Assembly (NCBI GenBank): GCA_900546895.1
Contig: UREO01000162.1
Location: 1 to 6,995 of the forward strand
Length of the DNA: 6,995 nt
Source of the DNA: an uncultured Oscillospiraceae bacterium
Lineage (GTDB): Bacteria; Bacillota; Clostridia; Oscillospirales; Acutalibacteraceae
Reading direction: 5' to 3'
Numbering within the stretch: position 1 is the stretch's first letter; the number at the start of each line of letters is the position of its first letter. Both the position numbers and the translations under genes were made by a program. Positions 5,623 to 6,995 of the stretch are shown piece after piece. Under the pieces are notes generated by a model. It was not told the DNA's origin. It saw nothing but the letters and a program-made list of their open reading frames with translations, and did not search any database.

Positions 5623-5682
5623 AAAACACGGACTAGTCCTTCCATGTTTTTGCGTTTCAAATCTGAGGAAAGTCCGTGTTTT
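5623..5682 (-). terminator. Long-loop hairpin, probable terminator between convergent genes
   Basis: AAAACACGGACT (5623-5634) and AGTCCGTGTTTT (5671-5682) are exact reverse complements around a 36-nt loop, which can extend inward by TCCTT/GAGGA pairing. T residues end both arms. It lies after the stop of the minus-strand hsdR remnant, so it most likely served that operon, and it could also back up the ATPase terminator. The large loop is unusual for an intrinsic terminator. Confidence 0.5.
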
Positions 5683-5744
5683 TGTATGCAAGCGAGCGGT
5701 TACAAAAACGACCATTGACATTGTACCATTAGATTTGGGAACAG
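5683..5744. other. Short spacer between hairpin and hsdR stop, no gene seen
   Basis: The only notable feature is ATTGACATTG at 5714-5723, an exact copy of the 10 bases at 39-48 in the proposed element end, followed in both by xxCCA. The similarity is too short to interpret on its own. Confidence 0.2.
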
Positions 5745-6477
5745 CTACTCAATAAGTCCGAAATATTTTTCGAAGAATATTTTTAATTTTTCGATAACAG
5801 TTTGTTTTTTTACTGTTCTGTTTGCTCCACCAGAAAATCTTGAAATAGGTGGTAATATCATATCAAGATCTGTTCCGGTTGTTTTTATATTACCATCCCT
5901 AAAGGAGTTTGCAATAAACTTTTTAGCTTCCTCTGGTTCTAATTTCTCTTCGTCAATGATTAACTCCAAATCCTGCTCTTTTTGTTTTTTGACAAACTCT
6001 TTCCAATCTTTGTCCACATCCGTTTTTACAGTCATTTGAGTAACAAAACCTTCAATGAGTTCTTTTTTGCTGCGTAGCTCAACACTCGCATCAATAGATT
6101 TATTGATATTAGCAAGGATAGTTTTGTACTCACAGTTAGATTTATGATATTGTGCAACCAGCATTAGAATATAATCAATATTAACTTCCACCTGCTTAAT
6201 AAGCTCAATTTCAAAGACGATATCATCATTAATACGCTCTTTTTCAACGTCAGTTTTCTTTGCGTAATCTTGATACAGGTTAATATAAATGCTTTGATAA
6301 TCCTGTAAACCTCTAACTGATATAGAAATTTCAAATTCGTCAAAACATCTTAAAATATTTTTTAAACGCAAAATATGGCCAAATAGCTTAACAAATTCCT
6401 TTTGAGCCTCTTCGCCAACAATATCACAATCCAGTGGAAATTCGTTTATAAGTCTTGTTACCAACTGATTATTATAG
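5745..6477 (-). pseudogene. hsdR: Type I restriction enzyme R subunit, C-terminal fragment cut by an IS
   Basis: HsdR is the ATP-dependent motor and nuclease subunit of type I restriction-modification complexes. Only the last 243 codons remain. They match the conserved C-terminal helical region that contacts the methyltransferase core. Recognisable stretches are EEAQKEFVKLFGHILRLKNIL (in part), DYQSIYINLYQDY, NDDIVFEIELIKQVEVNIDY, ELRSKKELIEGF, DVDKDWKEF, FRDGNIKTTGTDLD and ILPPISRF, ending at KIFFEKYFGLIE. A full HsdR has about 1000 residues, so the N-terminal PD-(D/E)XK nuclease and both RecA-like helicase domains are missing. The reading frame from TTG at 6485 draws its first three codons from the IS end and has no ribosome binding site, so translation is unlikely. 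The 5' part should lie beyond the IS. This restriction activity is presumably lost. Confidence 0.88.
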
Positions 6478-6995
6478 TGGCTCAATTGTCAAGACAAAAA
6501 TCGGATCAGGATATAATGAACTTGAAGTTTCAAATTATTTCGTTATGCGACCTGTGTTATCAGGGCGGAATAATAGTTCTCCGCAGGGGTCTGGTATCCA
6601 AGAGACGAATGTAATCTTTCAAAATTGTAATTATGGATAAAATCCCCGATCTGCCTGCGCGCATCCCGGATATTCTCATAATCCTTCAAATAGACTTCGT
6701 CATATTTCAGAGTGCGGAACCAGCGTTCAATCATAATGTTGTCAGCCCAGCGGCTTTTGCCATCCATGCTGATTTTCACCGCGTTCTTTTCCACATATTC
6801 GATGTAATCATGACCGGTGAACTGGCTGCCCTGATCGGAATTGAGAATCGTGGGTTTTGCTGTCTGAAACGCCCCTTCCAAGGCACGCAGTACCATCGGT
6901 GTCGTCAAGGTGTCATCCAGTTCCCAGCCGACGATGCAGCGGCTGTACCAGTCGATGATCGCCGTCAGGTAGACGAATCCATGGTGCAGCTTGAT
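6478..6995 (-). mobile_element. IS3-family insertion sequence, right end and transposase 3' part
   Basis: The element runs off the window edge. Its proposed terminus is TGGCTCAATTGTCAAGAC starting at 6478 on the plus strand, meeting the TG...CA rule of IS3 elements. It falls exactly where HsdR similarity begins (the TAT codon at 6476). It contains the transposase gene ending at 6543 and about 65 bp of non-coding end. The other inverted repeat and the 3-4 bp target duplication are outside the window, so the exact edge is inferred. Confidence 0.7.
6543..6995 (-). CDS. IS3-family transposase OrfB (DDE integrase core), partial at window edge
   Basis: The frame stays open to the right edge; the last 150 codons are seen. 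This is the C-terminal part of the retroviral-integrase-like rve domain that cuts and joins IS ends. Counting from the edge, YLTAIIDWYSR (9-19) is the strand after the first catalytic Asp, which lies outside. The second Asp is D54 in NSDQGSQF and the Glu is E90 in IMIERWF, 35 residues apart, the D(35)E spacing of IS3 transposases. The downstream RWFRTLKYDEVY and HNYNFERLHSSLGYQTP blocks are typical. No break is seen in this part. The family's OrfA and frameshift site would be further right. It lies in the same direction as the hsdR remnant it interrupts. Confidence 0.93.
   Translation of the reverse strand: MKLHHGFVYLTAIIDWYSRCIVGWELDDTLTTPMVLRALEGAFQTAKPTILNSDQGSQFTGHDYIEYVEKNAVKISMDGKSRWADNIMIERWFRTLKYDEVYLKDYENIRDARRQIGDFIHNYNFERLHSSLGYQTPAENYYSALITQVA

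Noticed and set aside
6471..6492. TTGACA and TATAAT across the IS/hsdR junction, suggesting an IS-made hybrid promoter
   Set aside because: The boxes are separated by only 10 bp, too close for sigma-A, and the alternative -35 at the correct distance is poor.
6402..6640. Plus-strand frames across the IS end and hsdR fragment
   Set aside because: They are antisense to the transposase and hsdR coding sequence and have no protein features.

Overview
The window looks like a spore-forming Clostridia chromosome, probably Oscillospirales. The basis is a mother-cell sporulation sigma factor (SigK type), strong AGGAGG-like ribosome binding sites, a hypothetical protein of clostridial type, and mixed base composition: a moderately GC-rich core on the left and an AT-richer accessory stretch on the right. 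The lineage is inference from protein character only.

Left half (1-3087). Bases 1-53 resemble one end of a mobile element. Next to it is the terminator (61-105) of a complete minus-strand M24 aminopeptidase P gene (145-1938). That gene has a near-consensus promoter (2100-2128) and a leader of about 155 nt containing a perfect 21-bp inverted repeat (2016-2060). Upstream lies a second minus-strand gene (2211-2696) for an unrecognised 161-aa protein built from two similar modules. It has its own terminator (2170-2204) and a promoter overlaid by a perfect 10-bp inverted repeat (2802-2834). Between this gene and sigK are a tentative small ORF, another minus-strand promoter and a second inverted repeat.

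Centre (3088-4188). sigK reads on the plus strand but breaks inside the DNA-recognition helix of region 4.2. It ends six codons after the last conserved stretch, and about 450 bp of AT-rich sequence without a recognisable gene follows. This is what a skin-like element inserted in sigK would look like from one side. Neither the recombinase nor the 3' part of sigK is in view, so a small deletion is the main alternative.

Right half (4130-6995). A self-contained cassette (promoter, ribosome binding site, gene, terminator) encodes an AAA ATPase with a C-terminal DUF4143/nuclease-fold-like domain (4189-5484). Facing it is the C-terminal remnant of a type I restriction HsdR subunit (5745-6477, minus). 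It is cut by the end of an IS3-family insertion sequence whose DDE transposase runs off the right edge (6543-6995). Broken sigK, orphan ATPase, broken restriction gene and IS together read as an accessory or defence-type island placed against a housekeeping and sporulation region.
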